The notes: a model not told the origin generated them from the letters alone. A stretch of 64,000 nucleotides of DNA from Psococerastis gibbosa (GCA_963971405.1 OZ020484.1:30340770-30404769), one strand, 5' to 3'; counted from the stretch's first letter, positions 1 through 10,127 are shown. Numbers and translations are program-made.

Positions 1-99
1 TTAATAAATAATAATAAGAAGATATGTAATCGTAATATTAAGATTTAGTATATCCAGTAAACTGGATACACATATAAAAAGGTAGGGTTGCACGCTACA
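1..99 (-). repeat. 3' LTR of Gypsy element, first 99 bases only
   Basis: On the minus strand the LTR begins TGTAGCG at position 99, directly after a purine-rich tract, and runs out of the window at position 1. All 99 bases match 7289-7387. The shared stretch contains an 8-bp-arm palindrome (TATCCAGT / ACTGGATA) and a TATA-like run. The perfect identity is consistent with a recent insertion, though 99 bases is a short sample. Confidence 0.93.
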
Positions 100-1024
100 A
101 CAAGGGTCTTCCCCCCCCCCCATTTTTTTTCAAACCTACACTCGTTAGGAAAGCAAACGAGAGAAAAGCCCCCATCGCCCCCAAGAAGTCAACACCACAC
201 GAACCAAAGATCCCCAGAAAAACAGAGAAGAAAAGAACGGAACAACGGGAAGGGATCTACACTAGCCTGAGCCAGTACGAGACCTTTGAGCGGTTAAAAC
301 CTAAAGAACATCTTAACCGATCCACTGACGGGTAACCTCGCTACAGAAGAGGGAAAAACCAATCATACACCATTCGTATCCCATTCATACAACATCCATC
401 CACGGATTGGGCGCCATCTGTAGGAGCAGAGAGAAAGAAGAACAGCTGAGGAGATATGGTATGGGACTTCGCGGTCCCAAAAAGACCGGACTATCCCATC
501 GTAACAGAGTACAGAAGGGAGTTCCAGAACGTAAAACGTCGATACTAAGCATCTCGCGATAGCATTAGGATCGCCCTCAAAAGGTCATAGCGGACCACCC
601 TCCGTAAAAAAATTACACATTGGGGAGTTCACACACACTCATAAATCAAACACTCGAAAACAAACTCCCACCCAATTATTGATCAATCCACTAACTATAC
701 CAAAAACCAAACTCAGAACAGAAGGTATCCAAACATGGTCTTTTCAACCTCATTCTCCAATGCAAATCGACATGGAAGGATAGAAAGCTCACCCCCCATT
801 AACGATTCACGAATCATTTTCCAAAATTTAATACGTCCAGGAGTACTCAAAACTCAAACAACCAGGACATTCCTATTCAACGTCGTACTAAACTCACTAA
901 CTATTAATCACCTCCGGGACGACAACTAAAACAAGCAAAAAAATATGTAGGGTACACCCCCTCTTTCTTTCATATACTATTTTAAGTACACAACAATACA
1001 CAGTCGAACCCACGATATTATAGT
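100..1024 (-). other. 3' noncoding region and polypurine tract of Gypsy element
   Basis: Between the pol stop and the 3' LTR lie about 925 bases with no open frame on the element's strand. The last part (about 104-122, read on the minus strand) is a G-run with AAGA, directly preceding the LTR's TG. This is the expected polypurine tract that primes plus-strand DNA synthesis. Around 405-425 there is a GGCGCC-centred sequence that looks like a primer-binding-site core on the minus strand (TGGCGCCCAA); its meaning here is unclear. The small forward open frames at 88-270 and 735-929 resemble no known protein and are taken as chance. Confidence 0.75.
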
Positions 1025-4000
1025 CTAGGTCAACACAGATTTCAAGTGAGACACATGCCAACGTCCAGCCAAAGTACCATTCATGCGTTGCAGTTCATAC
1101 TGCGTTGGCGAAAGCACTGTTTTTATAATGAATGGTCCCTCCCATCGTGGATAAAATTTGGCTGTTTTCTTATCAATAGCACTAGATTGGTGAAAATCTT
1201 CCTTAAACACTAGTTCTCCCGGTTGATAGGTCACATCTTTCCTTCGCAAATTATAACGTGCCGCCTGTCGTTGTTTAGCCCTCCTTACGGTGGATCGTAC
1301 CCGTTGATAGAGAGCGTCAAGATTAGTGGTCAAAGTGCCATTATAGGTGACAGGATCAAATGGCATTAAATCAGAATTATCAGTAGTTGCAGCCAACTCA
1401 TAAAAGGAGCGCAGTTCTCTGCCATAGACTAGCTTGGATGGAGAAAAACCCGTTGCTTCACTTACCGACGTTCTAAGAGCAAACAGAACAAATGGTAAAT
1501 GTAAATGCCAAAGCTGGTGATTATCCTTAGCGTAAATAGCCAGCGCGGTCTTGATTGTCTGATTATATCTTTCAGTTGGGTTACTTTGTGGATAATAACG
1601 CGGACAGAAATGTATTTTGATATGGTGGTCTTCACAGAATTGTTTAAATCGCCTACTAGTAAATTGTGATCCATTATCCACCAGTATGATCTCCGGTACT
1701 CCATGATGCATGATAACATGATTGAACAGGGCGTCTTCGACAGTCTTCGAAGTCGCAGATTTCAATGGGACTCCTATACTCCACTTTGTGCACGAGTCAA
1801 TGAAGACACAGATATAACGATGGCCACCGCGACTGCGGGGTAATGGTCCCACTAAGTCGCAAGTCAGAAGTCGAAATGGTTTGAGTGATGGCGGGTGCAC
1901 CTGCATGTGCCCATGAGGCGTGGTATTGCGTGGTTTATGGCGTTGACAATCCAGACATCGGCGAACGGCGAGGCGCACATCTCGGGCCATTCTTGGCCAG
2001 TAATGGTTCTCAGCGATGCGACGGAGAGTGCGATTGATTCCGAGATGGCCAGACGGTAATGACGAGTGATGCTGCTTAATCAGCTCCTCTCGAAACTCGG
2101 ATGGTACAAGTAACTTAAGATCATCGGTTTTGGTAAGTCGATCTCGAACGGATTTGAAAATGGATGTGGGAGTAAGATGAAACTGCGGGAAATGAGTAGG
2201 ATTCTGTTCTATCTTCTTACGTAAGGCGAGGTACCATGGATCCGTAATGGTACTAAAGTCGGGTAAAGGCGCAGTAATTCCCGTCAAGGCGGAAATGACG
2301 GTGGAAGGCTGCATTCGTGACAAGCAGTCAGGAACAACATGAGTGGAACCCTTCTTATGGAGGATCTCCATGTCGAACTGGTTTAGAGTAACTAACCAAC
2401 GGGCCAGACGTCCGCTCGGGTTAGGAATGTTTCGGATCCATTTCAAAGCCAGGTGATCCGTCACACAGGTGAATCGCGTTCCCCAGATGTAGAAAGACCA
2501 GGTAGTGACCGCATGTAGTACCGCCAACAACTCCTTTTCTGTCGTACTGTAATTACGCTGGCTACTGGATAACGTTTTCGATGTATATGCGACGGCGTAG
2601 GGCACTCCGTCTTCTTCTTGGATCAGCACAGCTCCAACTGCAATGTCCGAAGAATCACAGTGAATCTGAAATGGTTTAGAGAAGTCAGGACAGCGCAAGA
2701 CAGGATAAGACGTAAGGCAATCCTTCAACTTCTGAAAGGCAGATTCCCGTTGCTCAGTCCATTCAAAACGGGTATCTTTATGTAGCAGCTGGTTCAACGG
2801 GGCGGCAGTCTCGGAAAAACTCGGAATGAAACGCCTAAACCATCCCACCATTCCTAGGTAGGCGCGGACGGCCTTTACAGACGTTGGTCTTGGATAATTT
2901 CTGATCGCGACGACCTTGTCTTCGGAGACTTGTAGTATGCCTCCTCCCACACGATATCCGAGGTAGATGAGCTCAGATCGGACGAACGTGGACTTTGTCC
3001 AATTTACCTTTAAGTTGGCTTGACGGAGGAGTCGGAAAACTATTTCTAAATGTTTCTTATGTAGTTCCGCGGTACGGGAAAATATTAAAACATCATCTAG
3101 GTATACGATTGTAAACTCTTGAGCTTCGCGAAGTACTCGCTGCATCAGACTCTGGAATGTCGCGGGCATCGTACTAAGCCCGAAAGGTGCATAGGCATGT
3201 TCAAAAAGACCCATATTGGGTACTATAAAAGCTGTTAAAGGTCTGGTGTCATCCGCTACGCGGATTTGATGATAGCCCGACAGGAGGTCAAGCGAAGATA
3301 CAAAATACGCATCTTTCAGACGGTCCAGAGACTCATGAATCCGGGGTAAAGGAAAAGCATTGGATTTACACAAGGCGTTTACACGTTTGTAGTCGACGCA
3401 GACTCTTATCTCGCCGTTTTTCTTGCGGACCGGAACTACAGGCGACGCCCATTCAGACTCTGACGGAACAATGACGCCGTCTGCTAGTAATTTCTTAATC
3501 TGCTGATGCACAATCTCCAGGACCGGTGGTGACATCGGGTAGTAGCGCTGTTTGACCGGCACCGTATTCAACTCCTTCAGGTACATTCGATGCTCTACGA
3601 GGTCACACTTGCCACTCGAAGTGAGGAACTGCTGTTTCCATTTGCAAAGTAAGTCATTGAAGTCGGCTCTGTCAACGGGTGTTAAGTCCTGGTGGCAGAA
3701 TTCCTCCATTTCATTAATATTTGGGTCTTCAATGGTCACATCCTTGACGTCCACCTCATCCACACAGTGTAGAGAAAAAGCGTCAGCACGAATGATAGTA
3801 GGGGCTGCACCATCTTGAAGAGTTACTCGATGTTGTCCGAAGTCAATGACGGTTCGGAGGGCTTGCAGTGTGTTCATCCCCACAATTAGAGGATGAGAGA
3901 GACGCTTCACAAGGTAACAATCTCCTGCCCAATTTGCGGGTCCCGCGTCCGTTTCTACAATGAGGTTGATCTTGACACACCCGACTACTTCGGCTTCTTC

Positions 4001-4411
4001 CCCATTGGCAACAGTCGCGCTTGCCGACACCGCGCGGATGTGATGTCCCCTTTTTTGTAATTCATGCCAATACTCACTTAAGATGACAGAGTGAGTCGAT
4101 CCGGGGTCAATAAGTCCAATAACTGGAATCCCACCCATGTCTACTTTAATGTAGTACCGTTTCTGGGGGTCCGGCGCGTTCGCACAAGAAGACAAATCAA
4201 TCTGCACCGATGGCTGATTGTTCACTGTTGTTGGTGAGGTTGTTCGGTTGCGGGGGTCGTGGTCACCTGCCTCGCCACGCCCCCTTGGCTGTTTAACTTC
4301 GGTGGCCGGCATGTACAAAGGCTGGATAGGACTCCCGTCTTGCCACAGTGATAACAAAATGGACGAGAAGTGGTTTGGCAGTCTCGTTCCCGATGTCCAA
4401 ACAGGCGGCAA
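1025..4411 (-). CDS. pol: Gypsy Pol polyprotein (PR-RT-RNase H-IN)
   Basis: An open frame of 1128 codons, numbered from a TTG at 4411 that is probably not a true start. It lies in the -1 frame relative to gag and overlaps gag by about 190 bases, so expression by -1 frameshifting as Gag-Pol is inferred. Domains by residue: aspartic protease about 85-205 with the active-site loop I-D-P-G-S at 101-105 and a downstream LIVGMN near 175-180; reverse transcriptase about 285-490 with YLDD at 437-440; RNase H about 580-700 (D586, E627, D652); integrase with H-H-C-C zinc residues near 781-822 and catalytic D852, D912, E947 (34 residues between the last two); and a C-terminal WEGPF-type GPY/F motif. No chromodomain is seen. 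The proline in the protease loop is unusual, since the family normally has D-[ST]-G. No stops or frameshifts interrupt it. Confidence 0.95.
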   Translation of the reverse strand: MPPVWTSGTRLPNHFSSILLSLWQDGSPIQPLYMPATEVKQPRGRGEAGDHDPRNRTTSPTTVNNQPSVQIDLSSCANAPDPQKRYYIKVDMGGIPVIGLIDPGSTHSVILSEYWHELQKRGHHIRAVSASATVANGEEAEVVGCVKINLIVETDAGPANWAGDCYLVKRLSHPLIVGMNTLQALRTVIDFGQHRVTLQDGAAPTIIRADAFSLHCVDEVDVKDVTIEDPNINEMEEFCHQDLTPVDRADFNDLLCKWKQQFLTSSGKCDLVEHRMYLKELNTVPVKQRYYPMSPPVLEIVHQQIKKLLADGVIVPSESEWASPVVPVRKKNGEIRVCVDYKRVNALCKSNAFPLPRIHESLDRLKDAYFVSSLDLLSGYHQIRVADDTRPLTAFIVPNMGLFEHAYAPFGLSTMPATFQSLMQRVLREAQEFTIVYLDDVLIFSRTAELHKKHLEIVFRLLRQANLKVNWTKSTFVRSELIYLGYRVGGGILQVSEDKVVAIRNYPRPTSVKAVRAYLGMVGWFRRFIPSFSETAAPLNQLLHKDTRFEWTEQRESAFQKLKDCLTSYPVLRCPDFSKPFQIHCDSSDIAVGAVLIQEEDGVPYAVAYTSKTLSSSQRNYSTTEKELLAVLHAVTTWSFYIWGTRFTCVTDHLALKWIRNIPNPSGRLARWLVTLNQFDMEILHKKGSTHVVPDCLSRMQPSTVISALTGITAPLPDFSTITDPWYLALRKKIEQNPTHFPQFHLTPTSIFKSVRDRLTKTDDLKLLVPSEFREELIKQHHSSLPSGHLGINRTLRRIAENHYWPRMARDVRLAVRRCLDCQRHKPRNTTPHGHMQVHPPSLKPFRLLTCDLVGPLPRSRGGHRYICVFIDSCTKWSIGVPLKSATSKTVEDALFNHVIMHHGVPEIILVDNGSQFTSRRFKQFCEDHHIKIHFCPRYYPQSNPTERYNQTIKTALAIYAKDNHQLWHLHLPFVLFALRTSVSEATGFSPSKLVYGRELRSFYELAATTDNSDLMPFDPVTYNGTLTTNLDALYQRVRSTVRRAKQRQAARYNLRRKDVTYQPGELVFKEDFHQSSAIDKKTAKFYPRWEGPFIIKTVLSPTQYELQRMNGTLAGRWHVSHLKSVLT

Positions 4412-5610
4412 CCCCTACACTTGTAAGTGGTCATATTGGCAGGAGAAACCAGCGCCAGGAGTTGTGGTCTTGAAGCTCCAAAGTCACCGTAGAGCGGGTT
4501 GCATAGCATAGCGTTGGTCGGTGGAACGTAGGACGCTTGTTGTTCCAGTTGGTGCTCCGCCGCGACGCAAGTTATTTCAAAGGATTTTATTGAGGTATAT
4601 ACCGTAAGTTGGGAACCTACAAGACTAGCCAGTCGAGGGGGTAGGTGAGCCATGAGTAACGGTACAAGTTCGACTTCTTTGAGTGGAGTTGCGAGGTCGT
4701 CGTTCAGTGCCTTCATGGCCGCGATGTAGTGGGCCACCTTTTCGTGTTCTCCCATCGTTCTAGTATATAGTAAGACCTTCAACTTGAGTTGATGGTCTGC
4801 CGGCAGGTAAACGTTCTTCAGCGCCATTTCCAGTTCGGTCCATAGTGCATACTTATTTCCGGCGTACCACCGAGCGGCTGGCCCGTCAAATAGCGTAGGT
4901 ATGGCGCGGAGTTTTTCGTCTTCTGTTAGTGGGTGAAGGGCAAGGCAATCTTTCAATTTGTTAAAAAAAAGTGGTAGACTCCCGTCGGCACCGGTGAACG
5001 TGATGTTGCGTCGTCGTGCCTCTTTTAAAAACATTTCTAGTTGTGGCCTAGAGCTTCTCCCTGGAAGAACCTGTCGCAGGAAATCGCGTTGCAACTCTAA
5101 ATTGACCTTGAAGATTCGATTCAGTACTCTCTCCATCCGTATCTCCTCTCCTTGATCGTGGGAAAGCTCTTCCTCAGGCTCCAAGTCTGTTGGTCGAGTC
5201 TCGGGTAATGGTGAACTTACCAATTGCAAATTTGCAAATTTATCAATGTCGCCTAGGCAAGCTGGATGATCATTCACGTAGCTTTTCATATATTGTCGTT
5301 GCTCTTCCAGATCAGCCGCCGGTAACTCACATCCGACTTCCGTGGCTAATGACTCGAGCTTCTCTCCATCACAGTTGGTTAGATACTGTGTTAATGTTAA
5401 TGGTACCACTAAGTAAGGAGGCCGTACAATGGTAACGTCTGCCATATCCTCAAACTGGTTTGCCGACTCCGGTGTCGCTAAGAAGTGGCTTTTTAATTCC
5501 TTTTTCAGGGTCTCCTTCGTGCCTTCTATCGGTAATCCTAACTGTTCAGCGATCTCTTCTAGCCGGGCCTTACTGGTGGCACTCAAAAACTGTATTAGGG
5601 TTCGCGGCAT
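4222..5610 (-). CDS. gag: Gypsy Gag polyprotein
   Basis: 462 codons from the first ATG (MPRTLIQF). The frame stays open four codons upstream to a GTG, but the ATG is preferred. Gag builds the virus-like particle and packages element RNA. Residues about 5-46 look like a SAP-type helix-loop-helix segment (SKARLEEIAEQLGL). Residues about 200-360 carry the retrotransposon capsid-type region (GPAARWYAG). Near the C-terminus is a canonical CX2CX4HX4C zinc knuckle at 398-411, followed by a second knuckle at 419-432 in which the histidine is valine (GKTGV), so it may not bind zinc normally. The pol frame begins within the 3' part of gag in the -1 register. No slippery heptamer was assigned with confidence. 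Confidence 0.9.
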   Translation of the reverse strand: MPRTLIQFLSATSKARLEEIAEQLGLPIEGTKETLKKELKSHFLATPESANQFEDMADVTIVRPPYLVVPLTLTQYLTNCDGEKLESLATEVGCELPAADLEEQRQYMKSYVNDHPACLGDIDKFANLQLVSSPLPETRPTDLEPEEELSHDQGEEIRMERVLNRIFKVNLELQRDFLRQVLPGRSSRPQLEMFLKEARRRNITFTGADGSLPLFFNKLKDCLALHPLTEDEKLRAIPTLFDGPAARWYAGNKYALWTELEMALKNVYLPADHQLKLKVLLYTRTMGEHEKVAHYIAAMKALNDDLATPLKEVELVPLLMAHLPPRLASLVGSQLTVYTSIKSFEITCVAAEHQLEQQASYVPPTNAMLCNPLYGDFGASRPQLLALVSPANMTTYKCRGCRLFGHRERDCQTTSRPFCYHCGKTGVLSSLCTCRPPKLNSQGGVARQVTTTPATEQPHQQQ

Positions 5611-6546
5611 TATCTTTCGCACTTTTCACTATATATATTTATATAAATATATATTTTTTTTTCCACAACAATGTCTATCGTAATATTAAATAGTCTTACG
5701 TGAAGTAATTCACACGATAATTGTTATTAATACACTTATTATTTATAATTATCATAAAAAGGGAAGTAGGTGTTCCTAAACACCCCCTCCTCAAACCCAA
5801 GACGAATGCGACTAAAGAAAACTAACTGGTATATATTATACCACTTTTGGTAACCAATATAGGCCTACCTGCTTATTATTAATATAATGAATTAATACTT
5901 CCTTATCATTCATTCCATACATACAATACTACGACCAAGAGTGTGTGAACTACCCCAATGCTGATAACTGAGCCAATTTGCACAAAACAAGTCAAATATA
6001 TTCCGTGTCAAACAGAAAGGACAAACTCCTATCAATGGTTTACCATAATTAAAGTAAAATGACGATAATTTTTATATAGGCCCAATATTAAATAAATAGT
6101 TATAGATTGAATTACATAAAACCGATGTTGACTCCTCTGGATCCGTCCGTCCTCAACCCTGACGAATTGACGAAACTGTAATTATAACCACAACAGCACA
6201 AAGATTATCCGTAACCTAAGCCCTGTTGACAATCAAAACATTTTATTATCACTATTTTTTTCTTAGCGAACATCTTTCAAAAATATAAATGCCATGATTA
6301 AGAATTTTAAAAAGTATCATTTACTGTTTGTTATTATCTTTTCGAAAACTATCATTTCCAAAATTATTAATATCACTTGTCAACAACTAATTCAAAACTA
6401 CTGTTGTTTATATCTTTTCAAAACTATTGTTCTAGCCTAGAAATATCACTTTTGTCAACAATCCATTTAAAAATAAGATTATCATGTTCGTAACAATTTC
6501 ACAACAATCATTCCAACCATTCTACAACCTCGGGCCCCAACGTTGG
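5611..6546 (-). other. Gypsy 5' leader with putative primer-binding site
   Basis: About 930 AT-rich noncoding bases lie between the inferred 5' LTR end and the gag ATG. Just inside the LTR boundary, on the minus strand at about 6525-6542, is TGGGGCCCGAGGTTGTAG, which begins TGG as a tRNA 3'-end complement should. It is a candidate primer-binding site; the tRNA was not identified. The segment otherwise holds A/T-rich low-complexity DNA (for example 5631-5663) and no open frame of interest. Confidence 0.55.
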
Positions 6547-7387
6547 TGTGAGCCACTTTGTTGCGTTTTCTCCCCGGCTTAGGGTTCTTTAGGAGAGGCT
6601 GCAGGATCGAGGAATGAATGTTGTGAAATAATTACAACAAGATTTAATTAACAGAAATTATATTCTTGATAGAATTATGAAACCCTAAGATATAGAAAAA
6701 TAGAGCACCTGTAGTAGCGTGGCCAATAAGCGTCTCCAATAAATAAAAAGTAAGCGATCACCTCATGGCTCAATCCTAAATCGTCACATTGTCTGGGCTG
6801 AGGAGGGAGCGGAGTCCGAACACCCCCTTCCGGGTGGGGTTTAGCCCATCATCGTCGAAATCAAATCCATGCCACCACAACTCCTGCCAGCCATCATCCT
6901 TATGACTTCTTCCTTCTTTAAAATCTCATTTCTTTTTTTTCTTTTTTTAAAATCCAAATCGGGTTATAAGAAATTCTCGGCCATCCTTTCTCGTAACATT
7001 TTCTAACAAGCCACCGCAAATTCAACCGGCCGCCAACCTCTCGTCAAAAACTTTTTTAAAGTAATAATAATAATAATAAAAGTATTTTTATTAATAAATA
7101 GAAATAAATAATAATAGATACTTTATGATTTTGTGATTTTAAAAGATCTGGCGATAATTAAATTGTGAATAATAATAAAAGATAGAAAAAATTAATTTAT
7201 TTTAAACCGATGATGTTTATTTGGAGGTTGGTTAATTGAACAAAACAAATATGGCGGATTTACAAATAAATAAATAAATTGAAAAAATTTAATAAATAAT
7301 AATAAGAAGATATGTAATCGTAATATTAAGATTTAGTATATCCAGTAAACTGGATACACATATAAAAAGGTAGGGTTGCACGCTACA
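6547..7387 (-). repeat. 5' LTR of Gypsy element (about 841 bp)
   Basis: The outer edge at 7387 is certain, because 7289-7387 repeats 1-99 exactly and begins TGTAGCG on the minus strand. The inner edge at 6547 is inferred from a minus-strand ...CTCACA end, giving the usual TG...CA termini, followed seven bases later by the candidate primer-binding site. It could shift if the second LTR were available in full. It contains T-rich tracts, (TAA)n runs near 7063-7120 and the TATCCAGT/ACTGGATA palindrome shared with the other LTR. Confidence 0.7.
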
Positions 7388-7501
7388 CGTTTTGAAAGTT
7401 TACTCCTCAGTTGTACTACTGGGTTAAATCCGGAAAACACCCATTTCAATGGGTCACTGCTAAGCAAGCATCAGCCTGCCAATAGCCGCTTTACGTTAGA
7501 A

Positions 7502-7839
7502 CAGAGGTTCTCAAACTTTTTCGTCGCGGACCCCTAAATGGCATAAAATTGCATCGCGACCCACTGAATTCTACATTGTAATTTTTACTTCGATTTCCTT
7601 CCTAAAAAATAGCCTTACAGTCCATGGGCGTTCCCAGGAATAGGAGCAAGCGATCTATTCTATTTAATATCTTTGGTTCCCGCCAATCTTTAAAAAATAT
7701 ACGACTTAAATTGAACAAAACTTTTCATTCAATTCAATTCTATCTAGTGTATAACTGGCAGACGAGACCGCGTCGCGACCCACTTGCAAATTTTTCATGA
7801 CCCAATTTTGGGTCGCGACCCACACTTTGAGAACCCCTG
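7502..7839. mobile_element. hAT-type non-autonomous element, 338 bp
   Basis: Termini CAGAGGTTCTCAAAC and the inverted CAGGGGTTCTCAAAG, the classic hAT-type end. It is flanked by a perfect 8-bp duplication CGTTAGAA at 7494-7501 and 7840-7847. Internal sequence includes repeated CGCGACCCAC motifs near both ends. It has no transposase, so it must have been moved in trans. Confidence 0.9.
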
Positions 7840-7847
7840 CGTTAGAA

Positions 7848-8041
7848 AGATGATGGACCAAGATGATCGAACCTGATCTAAAAACGGACATCCAACTGCT
7901 AGAGTTGACCTCGGAAGGTTGCAGATTGACCACGGCGCATTTTTCTGTTTCTTGATCTGACTCCGGCTGCAAACAGACTGTCCAGAAATTCTTGCTAATA
8001 TCCAGCTCCACGTATACCAACTTCCCGAAATCTTCATTCAA
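7848..8041 (-). other. Short open frame of unknown origin
   Basis: On the minus strand about 65 codons stay open from a TTG at 8041 (NEDFGKLVYVELDISKNF...), with a balanced, protein-like composition unlike the surrounding intron. It then runs into the hAT-type element at 7502-7839 across its duplication. It has no convincing ATG, splice sites or recognised domain. It could be a relic of an older transposon or chance. Confidence 0.2.
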
Positions 8042-8232
8042 ACCGCCTCTTCCGTGTTCCGTTACCTACTACCATTTACAAGTGCAATTGCACACTGCGT
8101 AGACTGTCTTGCCGATATAATACTACTAGTACATACTATCTGAGATGAACCTAACAATAGATATTATTTGAAACAGCTTATCCTACATACTTATCATTCA
8201 CGTGCTGCTTGTGAATATACATAATTTGTAAT

Positions 8233-8404
8233 CACTAGCGGATCTAGAAATTTATAGAGGGGGGGGGGGCTGAACTAGTGGATGGTCAGCAGGTCTATGA
8301 TAGAGTGAAGACTTTTTTAAAATGCGTTCTATCTAGTGAAAGTTGGGTAAGAGAAGGGGGGAGGGGGCTTTAGCCCCATTAGCCCATAGCTGGATCCGCT
8401 AGTG
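8233..8404. mobile_element. hAT-type MITE, 172 bp
   Basis: Termini CACTAGCGGATCTAG and inverted CACTAGCGGATCCAG, with a perfect 8-bp duplication TTTGTAAT at 8225-8232 and 8405-8412. A G-run lies just inside the left end and a GGGGGAGGGGG-rich segment near the right end, as in the other GGATCC-ended elements of this window. Noncoding. Confidence 0.92.
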
Positions 8405-8868
8405 TTTGTAATAGTTGACCACCGTACCATATGTTTTCTATTTTGTCTTTGTTTACAATGCATACCACTTATTTTTAATGTAATTTTAAGTGCTTAGTTT
8501 TAAGTAGTTAGTGTGCTAACTTAAGATATATGGACATGGACTATGGACATGTATTACGTCCAAGGAACATTGTCCTGTTGTAATATTTTTCCAAATAATT
8601 ATTTAATAAAAAAATACCGTCGTTATTTATATTGGTAGATTGTAGGTTGACATCGGGGGCATGTTTGTAGTGCCAGTTTTCCAACTGCTACGTTAGATGT
8701 GGAAAAATACCATTTAAACCCAAAAAATCAATGAGATGAGGTTTAATAGGCCAATACCTACAATATGTTACATTGTCATCCCTCACAAATTGTTCGCCTA
8801 ACAATTTATTCAACATTTTCAACCATAGCTGTGAGAAATTTGGCCCTCTATTCCATTTATCAGGACAT

Positions 8869-8980
8869 GTAGAGTAGTCGTACGAACTCTAACTTTTACC
8901 TGAAGGTTGTTGGTTCTCACATTTTCTACATTGTCTAGGCATGTTAAGAAGGTGGTCCCGGTCCTTTCTATATTAGTAAA
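8869..8980 (+). repeat. tRNA-derived SINE copy (family A), degraded
   Basis: GTAGAGTAGTCGTACG (A-box region) is followed by GGTTGTTGGTTCTCAC (B-box region, altered) and then a body containing AGGTGGTCCCGGTCC. It matches the copies at 31714, 51439 and, inverted, 45955 in order and spacing. RNA polymerase III promoter boxes are recognisable but decayed. Confidence 0.6.
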
Positions 8981-9700
8981 ATTCGCTGGATTCGGAATTT
9001 TTTTATATTATTTTTTACAGTGATATTAGACTCCTTAGGCCGTGGCCCGTGATGGACCCTAAACAATTTTAGTTGTGTATGTTCCATTCAAGTAATTGAA
9101 AAAATTCAAAATAATTTATTGTCTGATTCAGTGCTCTATTTCGACAGTATAATGTATTTTTATTCATAGCATTGGACCACCCTTGTAAAAAGACCACCAA
9201 AGCTGAAATATGTACCCCGAGTGTACATTAGCAACACAACATTTTTGACTCAGCAGCAGATGTTTTGGTTCATATTAAAAGCTCACGCTGATGCTTTTAT
9301 GCTATTCAATATGATATTTAATCCGAGTTTGCTAATGAATTTATGTGTGCAACAATTCTTTGAGCATCAGAGAGCTGAAAATTTAGTGTCCTGTTGAAAA
9401 ACTCTGAGACGCGCTTTCCTTGGAATGCAAATACATTTTTTTGGTTTTTAATCTGACATGTTTGACATTTCGCTAGACATTAGTAACTATACTAAATTTA
9501 ACTGTCATGGTGCTTTCATTTTAATCTTTCACTAGTTGGATATATGCAAGACTGTGAGGTGTACGCATAAATTCACCGTGGTGTGTCTATAAAACTAAAG
9601 GCATTTTTGGCAAATAAATTAATCCTTGAGTCCTGCATCTGTAGGACGTGCCCAAAGTTGACGTTTTGTTTAATTGATTTAGGCTACAAAATGTATTTCG
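8981..9700. other. AT-rich intronic DNA, nothing recognised
   Basis: No open frame, repeat boundary or RNA gene could be supported. The stretch leads into the pyrimidine tract of the candidate recursive splice site at 9717. Confidence 0.5.
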
Positions 9701-9795
9701 TTTACTTTTTGTTTTAGGTAAGTTTATTCAATAACTGGTAGCCTATAGTTCCAGAAGCCAATACTCCAGCTTTTTGCTTTATGCACTTAGTAAGT
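9697..9795 (+). promoter_or_regulatory. Candidate recursive splice site with RS exon (upstream intron)
   Basis: A pyrimidine tract TTTACTTTTTGTTTTAG ends at AG 9716-9717 and is joined directly to a consensus donor GTAAGTTT at 9718. A possible branch point (TTTAC) lies within the tract. A second strong donor, GTAAGTAT, begins at 9790, defining a 72-base potential RS exon (9718-9789). The next Hth exon starts at codon phase 0; in that phase the RS exon reads seven codons and then TAG, so inclusion would truncate Hth. Known recursive sites in long introns have this layout: splice to the AG, regenerate a donor, splice again. Seen: the motif. Inferred: its use. Confidence 0.5.
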
Positions 9796-10127
9796 ATAGT
9801 TGTAACTTTTGGTTTTTTGCCTAGTAAAGTAACGTACTGTATATTGTACTTACGTACAATATCAGTGTAGTATACAATAGAAATGAAATACTGGTATTGC
9901 AGACATGACACGAGGCATTAAGTTAACTTTTAACAGGGGTTAAAAATATTTTGTTTGCATTTTTAATCCGGGGAGTAAGTTATCTTAGTACCTCGCGCTA
10001 AGCCAGCTGATCCGTGAAAATAATTATCAAATCATGCCCATTTATATATTAAATAATGTGCTTATGAGAAGGCAATCTTATTGACACTAGTAAAAATTGA
10101 ACTGCATTGCTTTTCTAATATCTGTTG

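Larger units (their letters stand above)
1..7387 (-). mobile_element. Ty3/Gypsy LTR retrotransposon, nearly complete
   Basis: The element reads on the minus strand in the order 5' LTR (about 6547-7387), leader, gag, pol, 3' noncoding region with polypurine tract, and 3' LTR (cut by the window start). Bases 1-99 are identical to 7289-7387, so these are matching ends of two LTRs. Both LTRs start TGTAGCGTGC on the coding strand. Gag and pol are open throughout. Domain order PR-RT-RNaseH-IN places it in Ty3/Gypsy rather than Ty1/Copia. No env-like frame is seen. The outer flank of the 3' LTR lies outside the window, so a target-site duplication cannot be tested; the flank at the other end begins CGTTT at 7388. 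It probably lies antisense inside an hth intron. Confidence 0.95.

Noticed and set aside
1462-1719. Short reverse open frame inside pol
   Set aside because: Out-of-frame shadow of the Gypsy Pol gene.
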